Shown here: positions 33,737 through 45,619 of the stretch, one piece after another
Position numbering within the stretch: the stretch's first letter is position 1
How the letters are laid out: every line of letters starts with the position of its first letter
Origin: Phocoena phocoena
Taxonomy: Eukaryota > Chordata > Mammalia > Artiodactyla > Phocoenidae
Direction of reading: 5' to 3'
NCBI RefSeq assembly: GCF_963924675.1
Contig: NC_089220.1
Location: 156,090,270 to 156,154,269 of the forward strand
Length of the DNA stretch: 64,000 nucleotides
Made by a program: the position numbers and the translations under genes
The notes under the pieces: generated by a model
Databases searched by the model: none
What the model saw: only the letters and a program-made list of their open reading frames with translations
Told to the model about the DNA's origin: nothing

Positions 33737-36700
33737 ATGGCAATGGGAACATACATATTGATAACTACCTTAAATGTAAATGGACTAAATGCTGCAACCA
33801 AAAGATATAGACTGGCTGAATGGATACAAAAACAAGACCCATACATATGCTGTCTACAAGAGACCCACTTCAGACCTAGGGATGCATACAGACTGAAAGT
33901 GAGGGGATGGGAAAAGATGCTCCATACAAATGGATATCAGAAGAAAGCTGTAGTAGCAATTCTCATCTCAGACAAAATAGACTTTAAAGGCTATTACAAG
34001 GGAAAGGACACTACATAATGATCAAGGGATCAATCCAAGAAGAAGATATAACAACTATAAATATTTATGCCCCCAATATAGGAACACCTCAATACATAAG
34101 GCAAATGCTAACAGCCATAAAAGGGGAAATTGACAGTAACAAAATAATAGTAGGGGACTTTAATACCCAACTTTCACCAATGGACAGATCATCCAAAATG
34201 AAAATAAATAAACACAAGCTTTAAATAACACATTAAACAAGATGGACTTAATTGATATTTATAGGACATTCCATCCAAAAACAGCAGATTAGACTTTCTT
34301 CTCAAGTGCTCATGGAACATTCTCCAGGATAGATCATATCTTGGGTCACAAATCAAGCCTTGGTAAATTTAAGAAAATTGAAATCGTATCAGGTATCTTT
34401 TCTGATCACAGTGCTGTGAGACTAGATATCAATTACAGGAAAAAATCTGTAAAAAATGCAAACACATGGAGGCTAAACCATACATTGCTAAATAACCAAG
34501 AGATCACTGAAGAAATCAAAGAGGAAATAAAAAAAATACCTAGAAACAAATGACAATGAAAACATGATGACCCAAAATCGTATGCAGGAAAAGCAGTTCT
34601 AAGAGAGAAGTTTATAGCAATACTGTCTTACCTCAGGAAACAAGAGACATCCCAAATAAACAATCTAACCTTACACCTAAAGCAATTAGAGAAACAAGAA
34701 AAAAAACAAACCCAAAGTTAGCAGAAGGAAAGAAATCATAAAAATCAGATCAGAAATAAATGAAAAAGAAATGAAGGAAACGATAGCAAAGATCAATAAA
34801 ACTAAAAGCTGGTTCTTTGAGAAGATAAACAAAATTGATAGACCATTAGCCAGACTCATCAAGAAAAAAAGGGAGAAGACTCAAATCAATAGAAATGAAA
34901 AAGGAGAAGTAACAACTGAAACTGCATAATTATAAAGGATCATGAGACATTACTAAAAGCAAATATATGCCAATAAAATGGACAACCTGGAAGAAATGGA
35001 CAAATTCTTAGAAAAGCAAAACCTTCTGAGACTGAACCAGGAAGAAATAGAAAATATAAGCAGACCAATCACAAGCACTGAAATTGAAACTGTGATTAAA
35101 AATCTTCCAACAAACAAAAGCACAGGACCAGATGGCTTCACAGGCAAATTCTATCAAACATTTAGGGAAGAGCTAACACCTATCCTTCTCAAACTCTTCC
35201 AAAATATAGCAGAGACAGGAACACTCCCACACTCATTCTACGAGGCCACCATCACCCTGATACCAAAACCAGACAAAGATACCACAAAAAAAGAAAACTA
35301 CAAGCCAATATCACTGATGAACATAGATGCAAAAATCCTCAGCAAACTACTAGCAAACAGAATCCAACAGCACATTAAAAGGATCATACCCCATGATCAA
35401 GTGGGGTTTATCCCAGGAATGCAAGGATACTACAATATATGCAAATCAATCAATGTGATAAACCATATTAACAAATTGAAGGAGAGAAACCATATGATCA
35501 CCTCAATGGATGCAGAAAAAAGTTTTGACAAAATTCAATATCCATTTATGATAAAAACCCTCCAGAGAGTAGGGATAGAGGGAACTTACGTCAACATAAT
35601 TACGGCCATATATGACAAACCCACAGCCAACATCATTCTCAATGGTGAGAAACTGAAACCATTTACTCTAAAATCAGGAACAAGACAAGGATGCCCACTC
35701 TCACCACTATTATACAAAATAGTTTTGGAAGTTTTAGCCACAGCAATCAGAGAAGAAAAATAATTAAAAGGAATGCAAATTGGAAGAGAAGAAGTAAAAC
35801 TGTCACTGTTTGCAGATGACTTGATTCTATATATATACATAGAGAATCCTAAAGATGCTACCAGAAAACTACTAGAGTTAATCAATGAATTTGGTAAAGT
35901 AGCAGGATACAAAACTAATGCACAGAAATCTCTTGCATTCCTATACACTAATGAAGAAAAATCTGAAAAAAAAATTAAGGAAACACTCCCATTTACCATT
36001 GCAACAAAAAGAATAAAATACCTAGGAATAAACCTACCTAGGGAGACAAGAGACCTTTATGCAGAAAAGTATAAGACACTGATGAAAGAAATTAAAGATG
36101 ATACAAAGAGATGGAGAGATATACCATGTTCTTGGATTGGAGGAATCAATGTTGTGAAAATGACTATACTACCCAAAGCAATCTACAAATTCATTGCAAT
36201 CCTTATCACACTACCAATGGCATTTTTCACAGAACTAGAACAAAAAATTTCACAATTTGTATGGAAACATAAAAGACCCCAAATAGCCAAAACAATCTTG
36301 AGAAAGAAAAATGGAGCTGGAGGAATCAGACTCCCTGACTTCAGACTATACTACAAAGCTACACTAATCAGGACCTTATGGTTCTGGCACAAAAACAGAA
36401 ATATAGATCAATGGAACAGAATAGAAAGCCCCGACATAAACCCACAAGCATATTGTCACTATATATATAATATATATTTGTTTTTGGGTACGCGGGCCTC
36501 TCACTGCTGTGGCTTCTCCCACTGAGGATTACAGGCTCCGGATGCGCAGGCTCAGCGGCCACGGCTCACGGGCCCAGCCGCTCCGTGGCATGTGGGATCC
36601 TCCCAGACCGGGGCACGAACCCACATCCCCTGCATCAGCAGGCCAGGGAAGCCCTGGTTACCTTATATTTGATAAAGGAGGCAAGAATATACAATGGAGA

Positions 36701-37720
36701 AAAGACAGCCTCTTCAGTAAGTGGTGCTGGGAAAACTGGACAGCTACATGTAAAAGAATGAAATCAGAACACTCCCTAACACCATACACAAAAAGAAACT
36801 CAAAATGGTTTAAAGACCTAAATGTAAGGCCAGACACTATAAAACTCTTAGAGGAAAACATAGGCAGAACACTCTATGACATAAATCACAGCAAGATCCT
36901 TTTTACTCATTTCCTAGAGAAATGGAAATAAAAACAAAAATAAACAGATGGGACCTAATCAAACCTACAAGCTTTTGCACAGCAAAGGAAACCATAAACA
37001 AGGTGAAAAGACAACCCTCAGAATGGGAGAAATATTTGCAACTGAATCGATGGATAAAGGGTTAATCTCCAAAATATACAAACAGCTCATGCAGCTCAAT
37101 ATCAAAAACACAAACAAACCAATCCACATATGGGCCAAAGACCTAAATAGACATTTCTCCGAAGAAGATATATAGATTGCCAACAAACACATGAAAAGAT
37201 GTTCAACATCCCTAATCATTAGAGAAATGCAAATCAAACCACAATGAGATATCACCTCACACCAGTCAGAAAATCTACAAACAATGCTGGAGAGGGTATG
37301 GAGAAAAGGGAACCATCTTGCATTGTTCGTCGGGATGTCAAGCGATACAGCCACTATGGAGAACAGTAAGGAGGTTCCCTAAAAACTAAAAATAGAAATG
37401 CCATATGACCCAGCAATCCCACTACTGGGCATATACCCTGATGAAACTATAATTCAAAAAGAGTCATGTACCACAATGTTCATTGAAGCTCTGTTTACAG
37501 TAGCCAGGACATGGAAGCAACCTAAGTGTCCTTCGACAGATGAATGGATAAAGAAGATGTGGCACATATATGCAATGGAATATTCCTCAGCCATGAAAAG
37601 AAATGAATTTGAGTTATTTGTAGTGAGTTGGATGGACCTAGAGTCTGTCATGCAGAGTGAAGTAAGTCAGAAAGAGAAAAAATGAGTATCGTATGCTAAC
37701 ACATATATATGGAGTCTAAA
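33737..37720 (+). pseudogene. LINE-1 ORF2 (endonuclease / reverse transcriptase), broken
   Basis: ORF2p nicks target DNA and reverse-transcribes L1 and SINE RNA. The start is at 33737. APE-type endonuclease motifs remain: QETHF at 33857-33871, GDFN at 34153-34164, SDH at 34401-34409. A small deletion shifts the frame near 34000 and another break follows 34224. The reverse transcriptase is best kept, with a 261-codon run at 34978-35763 ([36 protein letters not shown]) ended by TAA at 35761. The catalytic FADD is at 35809-35820 in the next run (35773-36525). A SINE cuts the C-terminal part, and the cysteine-containing end is also shifted. Confidence 0.93.
36480..36654 (-). mobile_element. CHR-type SINE inside LINE-1 ORF2, head partly deleted
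   Basis: Minus-strand SINE within the L1 ORF2 C-terminal region. About 24 bp of the tRNA-like head are missing at AGCAGG|CCAGGGAAGCCC, which removes the A box. The target-site duplication is blurred: GTCACTATATATATAATATATATTTG at the left against GGTTACCTTATATTTG at the right, as if the left copy gained TA repeats. The SINE is younger than the L1 it splits. Confidence 0.9.
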
Positions 37721-38100
37721 AAGAAAAAAGAAGAAAAGAAATGTTTCTGAAGAACCTAGGGGCAGGACAGAAATAAAGATGCAGACATAGAGAATGGAGT
37801 TGAGGACACAGGGAGGGGGCAGGGTAAGCTGGGACCAAGTGAGAGAGTGGCATGGATGTATATACACTACCAAATGTAAAATAGATAGCTAGTGGCAAGC
37901 AGCCGCATAGAACAGGGAGATCAGCTCGGTGCTTTGTGACCACCTAGAGGGGTAGGATAGGGATGGTGGGAGGGAGATGCAAGAGGGAAGAGATATGGGG
38001 AAGTATGTATATGTATAGCTGTTTCGCTTTGTTATACAGCAGAAACTAACACACCATTTTAAAGCAAGTATACTCCAATAAAGATGTTAAAAAGTTTTTT
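37721..38100 (+). terminator. LINE-1 3' UTR and polyadenylation signal
   Basis: Characteristic UTR phrases: AGCAGCCGCATAGAACAGGGAGATCAGC, GGTGCTTTGTGACCACCTAGAGG, GAGGGAGATGCAAGAGGG, then GTTATACAGCAGAAACTAACACACC. An AATAAA signal lies at 38077-38082, followed by the A-rich tail to about 38114. Confidence 0.9.
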
Positions 38101-38127
38101 ATTTTAAAAAAAAGCAAATGATAAGAA

Positions 38128-41100
38128 TAGCCTATTTTATGTTAAAGAGAAATACAGTTAAGATTATTAGATAATAGAGTCTTAATAAATGAAGTGTCTT
38201 TTCATTAACAATTCCTCAAGTTTTTAATTAGTATCTATTTATGGAGCCTGGCTTTATATTTCTACATTAATGTTATAAAAGTCTATTTCTTTCCATTATA
38301 TTGCACAGCATATGCTTTCCCAAGTTTTGCCAGAATTATCTTTGACTTCTTGTAATTATTTAATTATTATTTTTATTTAAAAATGAAGTTGTGTAATAGA
38401 ACCATAGTTTGAAAAGTTACACCGAGAGCTCTCTGGAAAGTCTTCCATTCCACAGATGGAAGTAAACACTTAATAATGAATTTTAAAAGAATTGAAGGCA
38501 TTAGCTCTACATTTATTTAAATAGCATGGTTTCTGCATCATATTCCCAATGAGTCATTTTCAACAGGAAACAGAAATCTCTTTATCTGCATGAACCACTG
38601 TTACGCTTTTTATCCCCTTTTCTCATTAATTATGAGCTGAAATTAGCATGTGAATTCTATTAACAATAATGTAGAAGGATATTGTCATTTATATTATTAG
38701 TCATGACCTCATTCTTAATAACAATGTTTCTTGCAAAACTTGGTAATGGGACACCCCTTAACTTGTCCTTTGACTTGGTCCACATGTTTAGGGTGTCCAA
38801 AAACCTCAATCTGCTAGGCTCTTGGCTACCTTTCTCTCTTTTACTGTCCATTCAAGGGTATTACTGTTCCGTCTTGGTGAATGACTCTGATTTACACAAG
38901 AAATGTTTATACTTAAAAAAAAAAAAGACATTGTTATGATATGTGACTTTTAATGTCACACATCCAATATCTGATACCAAATTTGATTATTTTTCATGTT
39001 TAGCAGAGATGGTAGATTCATGGGAAATGCCAAAGAAAATGTCCCACCTACTATTTCTATTTAGTTTTGCAGTCTAGTATTTGTTGGTTTTCCCCTCAAC
39101 AGATAATAATTGTAGACAATTGTATTATTCTTCCTAATTATTTTCTATGAAAAGAATGATATTTTATGAGACAGTCTGTCCCAGTGTGAAGCACAATGCA
39201 CAAAAACATAACTTTAAGAGCTCAACTTTGAAAGTTGAAAGACTGCCTTGTCCTATTTTATATCACTGTGGAAGAGTACTTCTAAAAGAGTAGGGATTCA
39301 ACTTGTCTTTGGACTTTAAAATAAGCAACTGTGCTTCAACTTAATGGTTTGAGACCCAGTTTGAGACCCAGTGAATTGAGACCCAGTGAATTGAGCTTAG
39401 TAAAGGCTTTCAAATCCTTTGGGTGTGAAGGATTTGATGGGTGTGCAGGAACAGTCTGTTGAAGGGCAAAAGTATTTTCAAACAGGTGGCTTTTCTTCCC
39501 TTTGTGGTTGGAATTCTTTTTCAATTGTTATGGTAAAAATAAAAATGCCAGAGAAAATTCATGTGTTTCGCTTGGAAGGTTGGTGTTCTGGAAAGCTGGG
39601 GACTGATTAGCTGAATGTCTTTCCTCCTCAAGAATGTCACATGCCCATGCAGTTTATATAAAGTTCATGTTTTGCCTGTTTTTGTCATCCTCACCACTCC
39701 TGAGGAAGGAAGAGGAGGAGAGCAGGGTGACATGTAATTAGATCTTCCTTCAGACTTCGCCTTGGAAGGTCTGGTAGAGTCCTCTCCGATGGGGTACAAG
39801 GCTGACTGTCCCGGCTGACTGCTGTGAGATGCGGTAGTGACCTTTTGGTACTAACCAAAACAAACTGCCCTCCTCATGAAGGAATCATCCCTGAGTGTCT
39901 TCTTTCATAAGTACTACTCTTTACTAAAATTTAAGCTGTGAAAGTAAGACTTCACTACTTGTAACCTTAAAACGAGGATTCAGAATATTTGTTAGAATGT
40001 TTGCAAAGTCCTATTGGCTACTTCCAGCCTCACCTAGCTTGGCTTATTACAACGTGGAGCTTAAGAGAGGAATGGAAAAACTCCTTTCATTCTGACTTGC
40101 AAGATTTTTGAGAGGAAACTTAGTCTTATTCGCCCTTGGTCCTAACATGTTCATGCAAACCCACTGCACTTTATGAATTTTCTCCATAAAAAGGTCTTTT
40201 TATGGATGACCTTTTTTTGGTGGGCATTATATCATGAGTGGGACATGTGTAGGGTTGTTTCTGCAGAGAAGTATTGACACAATCACATATATCAATGAAC
40301 ATACAAATAGTGGAGAATTGCAAGTGGCTTTCTAGCCATCAAAATGGCTATTACTTAATTAACATTACTTAATTAGTGCTAGTTAATAGCCATTAAAATG
40401 TAAACCGAGGCCTAACCATAACTTATATCTGTCTTTATTACCAAAAGCAAGATTCACCCTGAGAAGGAAAGGATTGGTGAGTCAGTATTTTTGTTTTATC
40501 TTTGCTAGTCCAGATCCTCTAAAATATGGCACATTTCATTTATTCCTCTTCATTCCTGTGCTACCTTCCTTCTTGAATTTAACAAATATTGCTCAATTAG
40601 CTAATACACATAAAACTATGTCATTAAAGAAATGTTAAAACAATTATAAAAAGGAGCCATCCTATAATATTTATACTTAAATTATGTCATGGAGTATCAT
40701 TAAATAAGATTTAAACAAGATTTAGGAAGGCGTTCATTGGAGGGCTGTACATGTGAATTCTTTTCCCTCCACTATGGATAACAGCCGTGCTAACACAACT
40801 TGTGCAATTATCTCACATTTGTCCAGTTATACATCTCCACCTCCACATCCGTGACTTTATTATTCATGCTCCCTGGAAATTGCCTAAACTTGTCTAAGTT
40901 CTATTCCTTCAAGTGCCAACTGACGTCTCTTCCTTTCTATGAAACTTTTCTTTCCTGTGCCACCCATAGTGATCTCTTCCTTTTTTCAACAATAGTCAGT
41001 TGTTTTTGAGATCACTCTATTCTGCATGAGTTTATCTTTTATGTATAAACCTGATCTTTACAAACTTATTATTAATTCCTTACAAGAAGAAATAATACCT

Positions 41101-41306
41101 TCTGCTTCACTGTAAGCCTGATTTTTGCCATGCAAATTTCTTAACAATAGAAGGGAAGGAAACAATGGAAAATGGATCCAGAGGATGCAGAAAGGGTGTC
41201 ATGTTAAATTATGCTCTCTCTTCCTTCATGTTCCATTGGTAATAGGAACGCCTGGTCCACCAATTTCAGATTTCATTCTCATATATGTGATGCTGTTTTA
41301 CAGTTT
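38128..41306. other. unassigned sequence with small repeats
   Basis: About 3.2 kb without gene or named transposon. It contains three short GAGACCCAGT repeats at about 39350-39391 (spacing 12-15 bp), an A-run at 38915-38926, and an imperfect hairpin at 40337-40400. The 40870-41100 block has faint L2 character. Confidence 0.45.
40337..40400. repeat. imperfect inverted repeat, about 17-bp arms
   Basis: CATCAAAATGGCTATTA (40337-40353) pairs with TAATAGCCATTAAAATG (40384-40400) with three mismatches. The AT-rich loop carries two ACTTAATTA copies. Confidence 0.8.
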
Positions 41307-41320
41307 TATACACAATTTTT

Positions 41321-41465
41321 TTTTTTATTTTTGGTACATGGGCCTCTCACTGTTGTGGCCTCTCCTGTTGTGGAGCACAGGCTCCAGACGCGTAGGCGCA
41401 GGCACGAACCCGTGTCCCCTGCATCGGCAGGTGGACTCTCAACCACTGTGCCACCAGGGAAGCCC
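41321..41465 (-). mobile_element. CHR-type SINE with internal deletion
   Basis: Minus-strand SINE of only about 145 bp. The T-rich start, both ends and the head are present, but about 70 bp are missing between GACGCGTAGGCGCA and GGCACGAACCCG. Target-site duplication TATACACAATTTTT (41307-41320) / TATACACAAATTTTT (41466-41480) shows that the insertion itself was normal. Confidence 0.93.
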
Positions 41466-41480
41466 TATACACAAATTTTT

Positions 41481-42035
41481 AAATGAATATCTAATAAATA
41501 AATCTAAAAATTTAGCATCCTGTCACCAGGTGGTGACAAAGTCACAGAGGTGCATAGTTTGAGCATTCCCAAATGGTAAATCATAAACACACTTGAATGA
41601 ATAGTAAAATTACAAAAACATAGACACATGTAATTTCAGATTCTTATCTAGCTACTTTCTGTTCTAAATTCCAGAAGTACTCAAGATATCCTCAACTCAG
41701 GTTGCAAGAGACACTCTTTTCTATTCCTACACATCCACTTTTGTATCCTGGCCACCTAAGGTGTACAGTCCACATGTGTCACTTTTTGTATCTCTCAGCT
41801 CTCAGAGAGAGCTCAGAATGTGTCAAAAAGGTTGGCCTCCATTTTCCTCTTAGTTGAAAAATTACAATCAGGCACCTTGTGATTCTTGTTATAGCGACCC
41901 TTCCCTTCTTTAATGCCAGAAGGAGAAAAGATGAAAAAAGACACAATAAATGTTCATTCACATTTTCAAACAATTTTATTAAACATCACAGCTATAAACT
42001 TGGTCGTTTGTTTAAGACCCCTTATCCTATGGTTC
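41481..42035. other. unassigned sequence
   Basis: No gene or named repeat recognised. A short self-complementary stretch CTCTCAGAGAGAG lies near 41800. Confidence 0.45.
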
Positions 42036-42440
42036 TGTCTTATCTTTTCAAACTTACCTCCCACACTGCACTGTGTACGCCAGTAAATATGGCTTCCATC
42101 TCTGTCCTCTGAACATACCCAATATTTCCCAGACTCTGTGCATTTACCATGCTTGTATACTCCATGCTTTCTCTGCCAGTCAGAATCTCACTTATATTTC
42201 AGGTACAGCGCAAACATCGCCACCTACATAAAATATTCCCTGATGCCCACTGCTGTTTGGGATCCTTCCCTTTCTTAAATGCTTATCTCGGTTTGTTCAT
42301 TCTTTTACTGGCACTCATATACAGCCCAGGATTGTATTTATTTTCATAGTCTCATTTTACTTTCTTTTAAACTGAAAACATCTTATAGCACAGACCAAGC
42401 TACCTACCTTGATTTCCTCTATTCCATTAAAACTCACTGC
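42036..42440 (+). mobile_element. LINE-2 relic
   Basis: Sense L2-like order: CATGCTTGTATACTCCATGCTTTCTCTGCCAGTCAGAATC, AATATTCCCTGATGCCCACTGC, TTTATTTTCATAGTCTCA, ACATCTTATAGCACAGACCAAGC. Strong divergence. Confidence 0.55.
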
Positions 42441-42512
42441 ATATGGCTTCCTCCTATTATGGAACAAAAGACTGGTGATTTAATATGAACAGAACTTATA
42501 TTATATACTTTT

Positions 42513-42713
42513 TCTTTTTTTGCGGTACGTGGGCCTCTCACTGTTGTGGCCTCTCCCGTTGCGGAGCACAGGCTCCAGACGTGCAGGCTCAGTGGCCATG
42601 GCTCACGGGCCCAGCCGCTCCGCGGCATGTGGGATCTTCCCAGACCGGGGCACGAACCCGTGTCCCCTGCATCGGCAGGCGGACTCTCAACCACTGTGCC
42701 ACCAGGGAAGCCC
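42513..42713 (-). mobile_element. CHR-type SINE
   Basis: Full-length minus-strand copy. Target-site duplication TATTATATACTTTT is exact, at 42499-42512 and 42714-42727. The A-tail is short and interrupted (TTCTTTTTTT). Confidence 0.95.
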
Positions 42714-42727
42714 TATTATATACTTTT

Positions 42728-43780
42728 GTATATAATAGCTTTTGAGTTGCCTTGGTTATACACAAGATTTTTAAAGAAACAGAATGAACAATTAGAAGAG
42801 AATTAAAGAAATCTTTATTATTTGCGCATACACACACACACAGTGTTAAACTGACTCTGTTCACATACAAGGACATACGTTTTGGGGCACCTATTTTGAT
42901 ATTTTTCAGGTGTCTCACACTACACCAGAAAACACAGGGAGGAAAGAGACCTTTTTTTGAGGTTTTAGGCCAATCAAGACTTTACTAATGATTTTTGTGA
43001 TGGGAATTTACACGAAGAGAGGAGCATTAAGGGAAATTTGGTGGGGGCGCAGGTAAGGTAGCACTAAAGTCATGGACTATATGGAAAAAGGAAAAAATGT
43101 TTATAGAAATAAATTAATAAGTGAAGTAAATTACTAAGGGTAAGCTCAAGAAGCTTGAATTATATGTGGAAAGCAAGTGGGTGCAAGAGGAATGATTCAA
43201 AGAGAAAAATTGCATGAATCGAGTGGGAGAAACGTGTGATTTTACAGTAAAGCATTTTTAAGTACGTGGGAATAAAGGAGAAAAAATCATATGCAGTTAC
43301 AAAAAGTAAAGTTCCCTTAATAAAAATGTGAGCAATCACACATAGAAAATGATTTATTGCAGAATGAAGGGTGAGCCTCAGATCTGTAGCAGTCATCTCA
43401 GTATGTTGACCTTTGTAGGTTGAAGAACAAATAGGAAATGCCAACAGGGCATCCACCATCAGCATAAGGAGGCAAAGTTATTGTAAGAGCCATAGACTTA
43501 AGCTACTATTGTGGGGGGAAAAAAAAAAAAAAGAACAGCTTTACAATGACAAGAACCATAGCCCTAGAAAAACAAAATCCTAGGAATGGTTTTTTTAAAA
43601 GGCTAAAATTATATGCATCTCCACTGTGAAAATTCTTCAAGTCTTCTGGGGACCAAAGAACACAACTATACAGTATAATTTTTTGAAGATTTTGTTGTTG
43701 TTGCCAAGAATGTATTTAAGAATCTATTTTAACAATTATATATTGACATTAATATTAGAATAAGACTGATCTTTATTTTG
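42728..43780. other. unassigned sequence with a short CA repeat
   Basis: A (CA)n tract is at 42830-42842. A frame of 101 codons on the minus strand (43160-43465) has no domain that I recognise. Confidence 0.45.
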
Positions 43781-43990
43781 ATCTTAGCTCAGTCACCTTC
43801 TATCTTTGTAATTACAGGCAGGTTTCTTAAACTTCCATATTTTCATTGCCTTTGCTGGTAAAATGTGAGTAATGCTACCTACTGACCATAGTACTTGGAG
43901 AATCTGTGAGGTGAATTGAGTAACATCAAGCTCAGAGCTTGTCAAGAAGTAAGCCTTCAGTAAATTCTATTATATGGTGTGGCACTTTGT
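43781..43990 (+). repeat. MIR-type ancient SINE relic
   Basis: CTCAGTCACCTTCTATCTTTGTAATTACAGGCAGGTTTCTTAAAC, TGGTAAAATGTGAGTAATGCTACCTAC, then AGTAAGCCTTCAGTAAATTC follow the sense MIR order. Confidence 0.75.
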
Positions 43991-44414
43991 ATATAATGCT
44001 TCTAACCCATGCTTTGTAAAGAGAATTTTTAATTGAATATTTAACGGTGTATTAAGTTATTGAATATGCTATTGTCTAGCTGATTTTCTCCATGATTTCT
44101 TGAGTTCAGCTCAAACCTAGAGACTAGGTCTCATAAAATTGTAAAGGTCTGATTTCCTTAGCAATCTATTCCATTTTCTGAGGATGTTTTCCGTGCTCAC
44201 CCTCCATCCCAACTCCCATACCACTACTGCCCAATATTTCCATTAATTAGTCAGGAATGTAGAGATATTTTATTATTCAGGTGGAAGGTGGTGCTAATTG
44301 AATACAGAAGAGTCCACCCAGGGTAAAAAATCAACACAGTAAAATAAAGCAGAAAGAGAACAGCCAGGACAAATTTTGGCTTTCAAGGTCTCTCTAGAAG
44401 TTGTGCACCACAAT
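43991..44414. other. unassigned sequence
   Basis: No feature recognised. Confidence 0.5.
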
Positions 44415-44429
44415 GAATTACTTCTTCTT

Positions 44430-44996
44430 TTTTTTTTTTTTGAATTTTATTTTATTTATTTTTTTATACAGCAGGTTTTTATTAGTCATCAATTTTATAC
44501 ACATTAATGTATACATGTCAATCCCAATTGCCCAATTCATCACACCACCATCCCCCCCCCCCACAGCTTTCCCCGCTTGGTGTCCATACGTTTGTTTTCT
44601 ACATCTGTGTCTCAACTTCTGCCCTGCAAACCAGTTCATCTGTACCAATATGGTACTGGCACAAAAACAGAAACATAGATCAATGGAACAAGATAGAAAG
44701 CCCAGAGATAAACCCACGCACCTGTGGTCAACTAATCTATGACAAAGGAGGCAAGGATATACAATGGAGAAAAGACAGTCTCTTCAGTAAGTGGTGCTGG
44801 GAAAGCTGGACAGCTACATGTAAAAGAATGAAATTAGAACACTCCCTAACACCATACACAAAAATAAACTCTAAATGGTTTAAAGACCTAAATTTAAGAC
44901 CGGACACTATAAAACTCTTAGAGGAAAACATAGGAAGAACACTCTTTGACATAAATCACAGCAAGATCTTTTTTGATCCACTTCCTAGAGTAATGG
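44430..44996. mobile_element. LINE-1 copy with 5' inversion (twin priming), minus orientation
   Basis: The left part (44430 to about 44650) is T-rich and then antisense L1 3' UTR, as in the L1 at 55.3 kb (TATACAGCAGG, CATCAATTTTATACACATTAATG, CTTCTGCCCTGCAAACCAG). From about 44650 the sequence flips to sense ORF2 (TATGGTACTGGCACAAAAACAG, coding [10 protein letters not shown]... and [17 protein letters not shown]). Flanks GAATTACTTCTTCTT (44415-44429) and GAATTACTTATTCTT (44997-45011) form a 15-bp duplication with one mismatch. Confidence 0.92.
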
Positions 44997-45011
44997 GAAT
45001 TACTTATTCTT

Positions 45012-45619
45012 GAAAACCTGTGGAGTATGTGTGTGTGTTTGAACTCTTGTGAAAGCAATAATGTTATTGTATAAAGCTTAAGTGCTTAAAAGCCTCATCA
45101 TGCAGAACCATAAAAAAACATCAATGAAACTGATGTAATATTCCGTAGTCACAGTAGTTTCTAGTTAGGCCCAACATACTGACCCATGAAACTTACATTT
45201 GTTAAACACAAATTTAGCCCCTGGTATTCCATCTTGTATATGCCTCAGTGATTCCATGAACAGTATTTATCTCCTTTTAGTTTCCTTCATTCAGAATGTT
45301 CTTTTCTTCTTCTCTGACATATGGTAGATACTCTAGACTGTTGTTAAGTAAGATAAAGAGTAAAGATTAGAAGAATTTGAAAAATTGTTTTAAATTGTTA
45401 CATGCTATTTCAGAGATTTCAAATAACATGAATTCAGATAGACTTAATTCATTAACTTCCTTTGGTATCCATTATTTGCAAGGCATAGGTATGATGGGGT
45501 ATGCGGAGACAAGAATAATGAAATCCTTAACTACAGTCAACACTGTACAAATAATAACTATTATATATAACTAAGTGGAGTCCATCAAAGGAATATTGGA
45601 AGAGTTTAGTCTTAAGAGA
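45012..45619. other. unassigned sequence
   Basis: A faint antisense L2-like block may lie at 45465-45560. No gene seen. Confidence 0.4.

Larger units (their letters stand above)
30593..38117 (+). mobile_element. full-length but inactive LINE-1
   Basis: A whole L1 of about 7.5 kb: 5' UTR, ORF1, ORF2, 3' UTR and A-rich tail, with one SINE nested at 36480-36654. Its 5' end (ACCTTCAAGATAGGAGAGGAGTAAG) looks like a decayed YY1-type L1 start, so it is not 5'-truncated. It is flanked by the 10-bp duplication ATGATAAGAA at 30583-30592 and 38118-38127. Both ORFs carry stops and frameshifts, so it cannot move by itself. Confidence 0.92.

Noticed and set aside
34978..36525. Long frames (261 and 250 codons) that look like a reverse transcriptase gene
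   Set aside because: They sit inside a complete LINE-1 with ORF1 upstream and L1 UTRs on both sides, so they are ORF2 fragments rather than a host gene or retron-like system.
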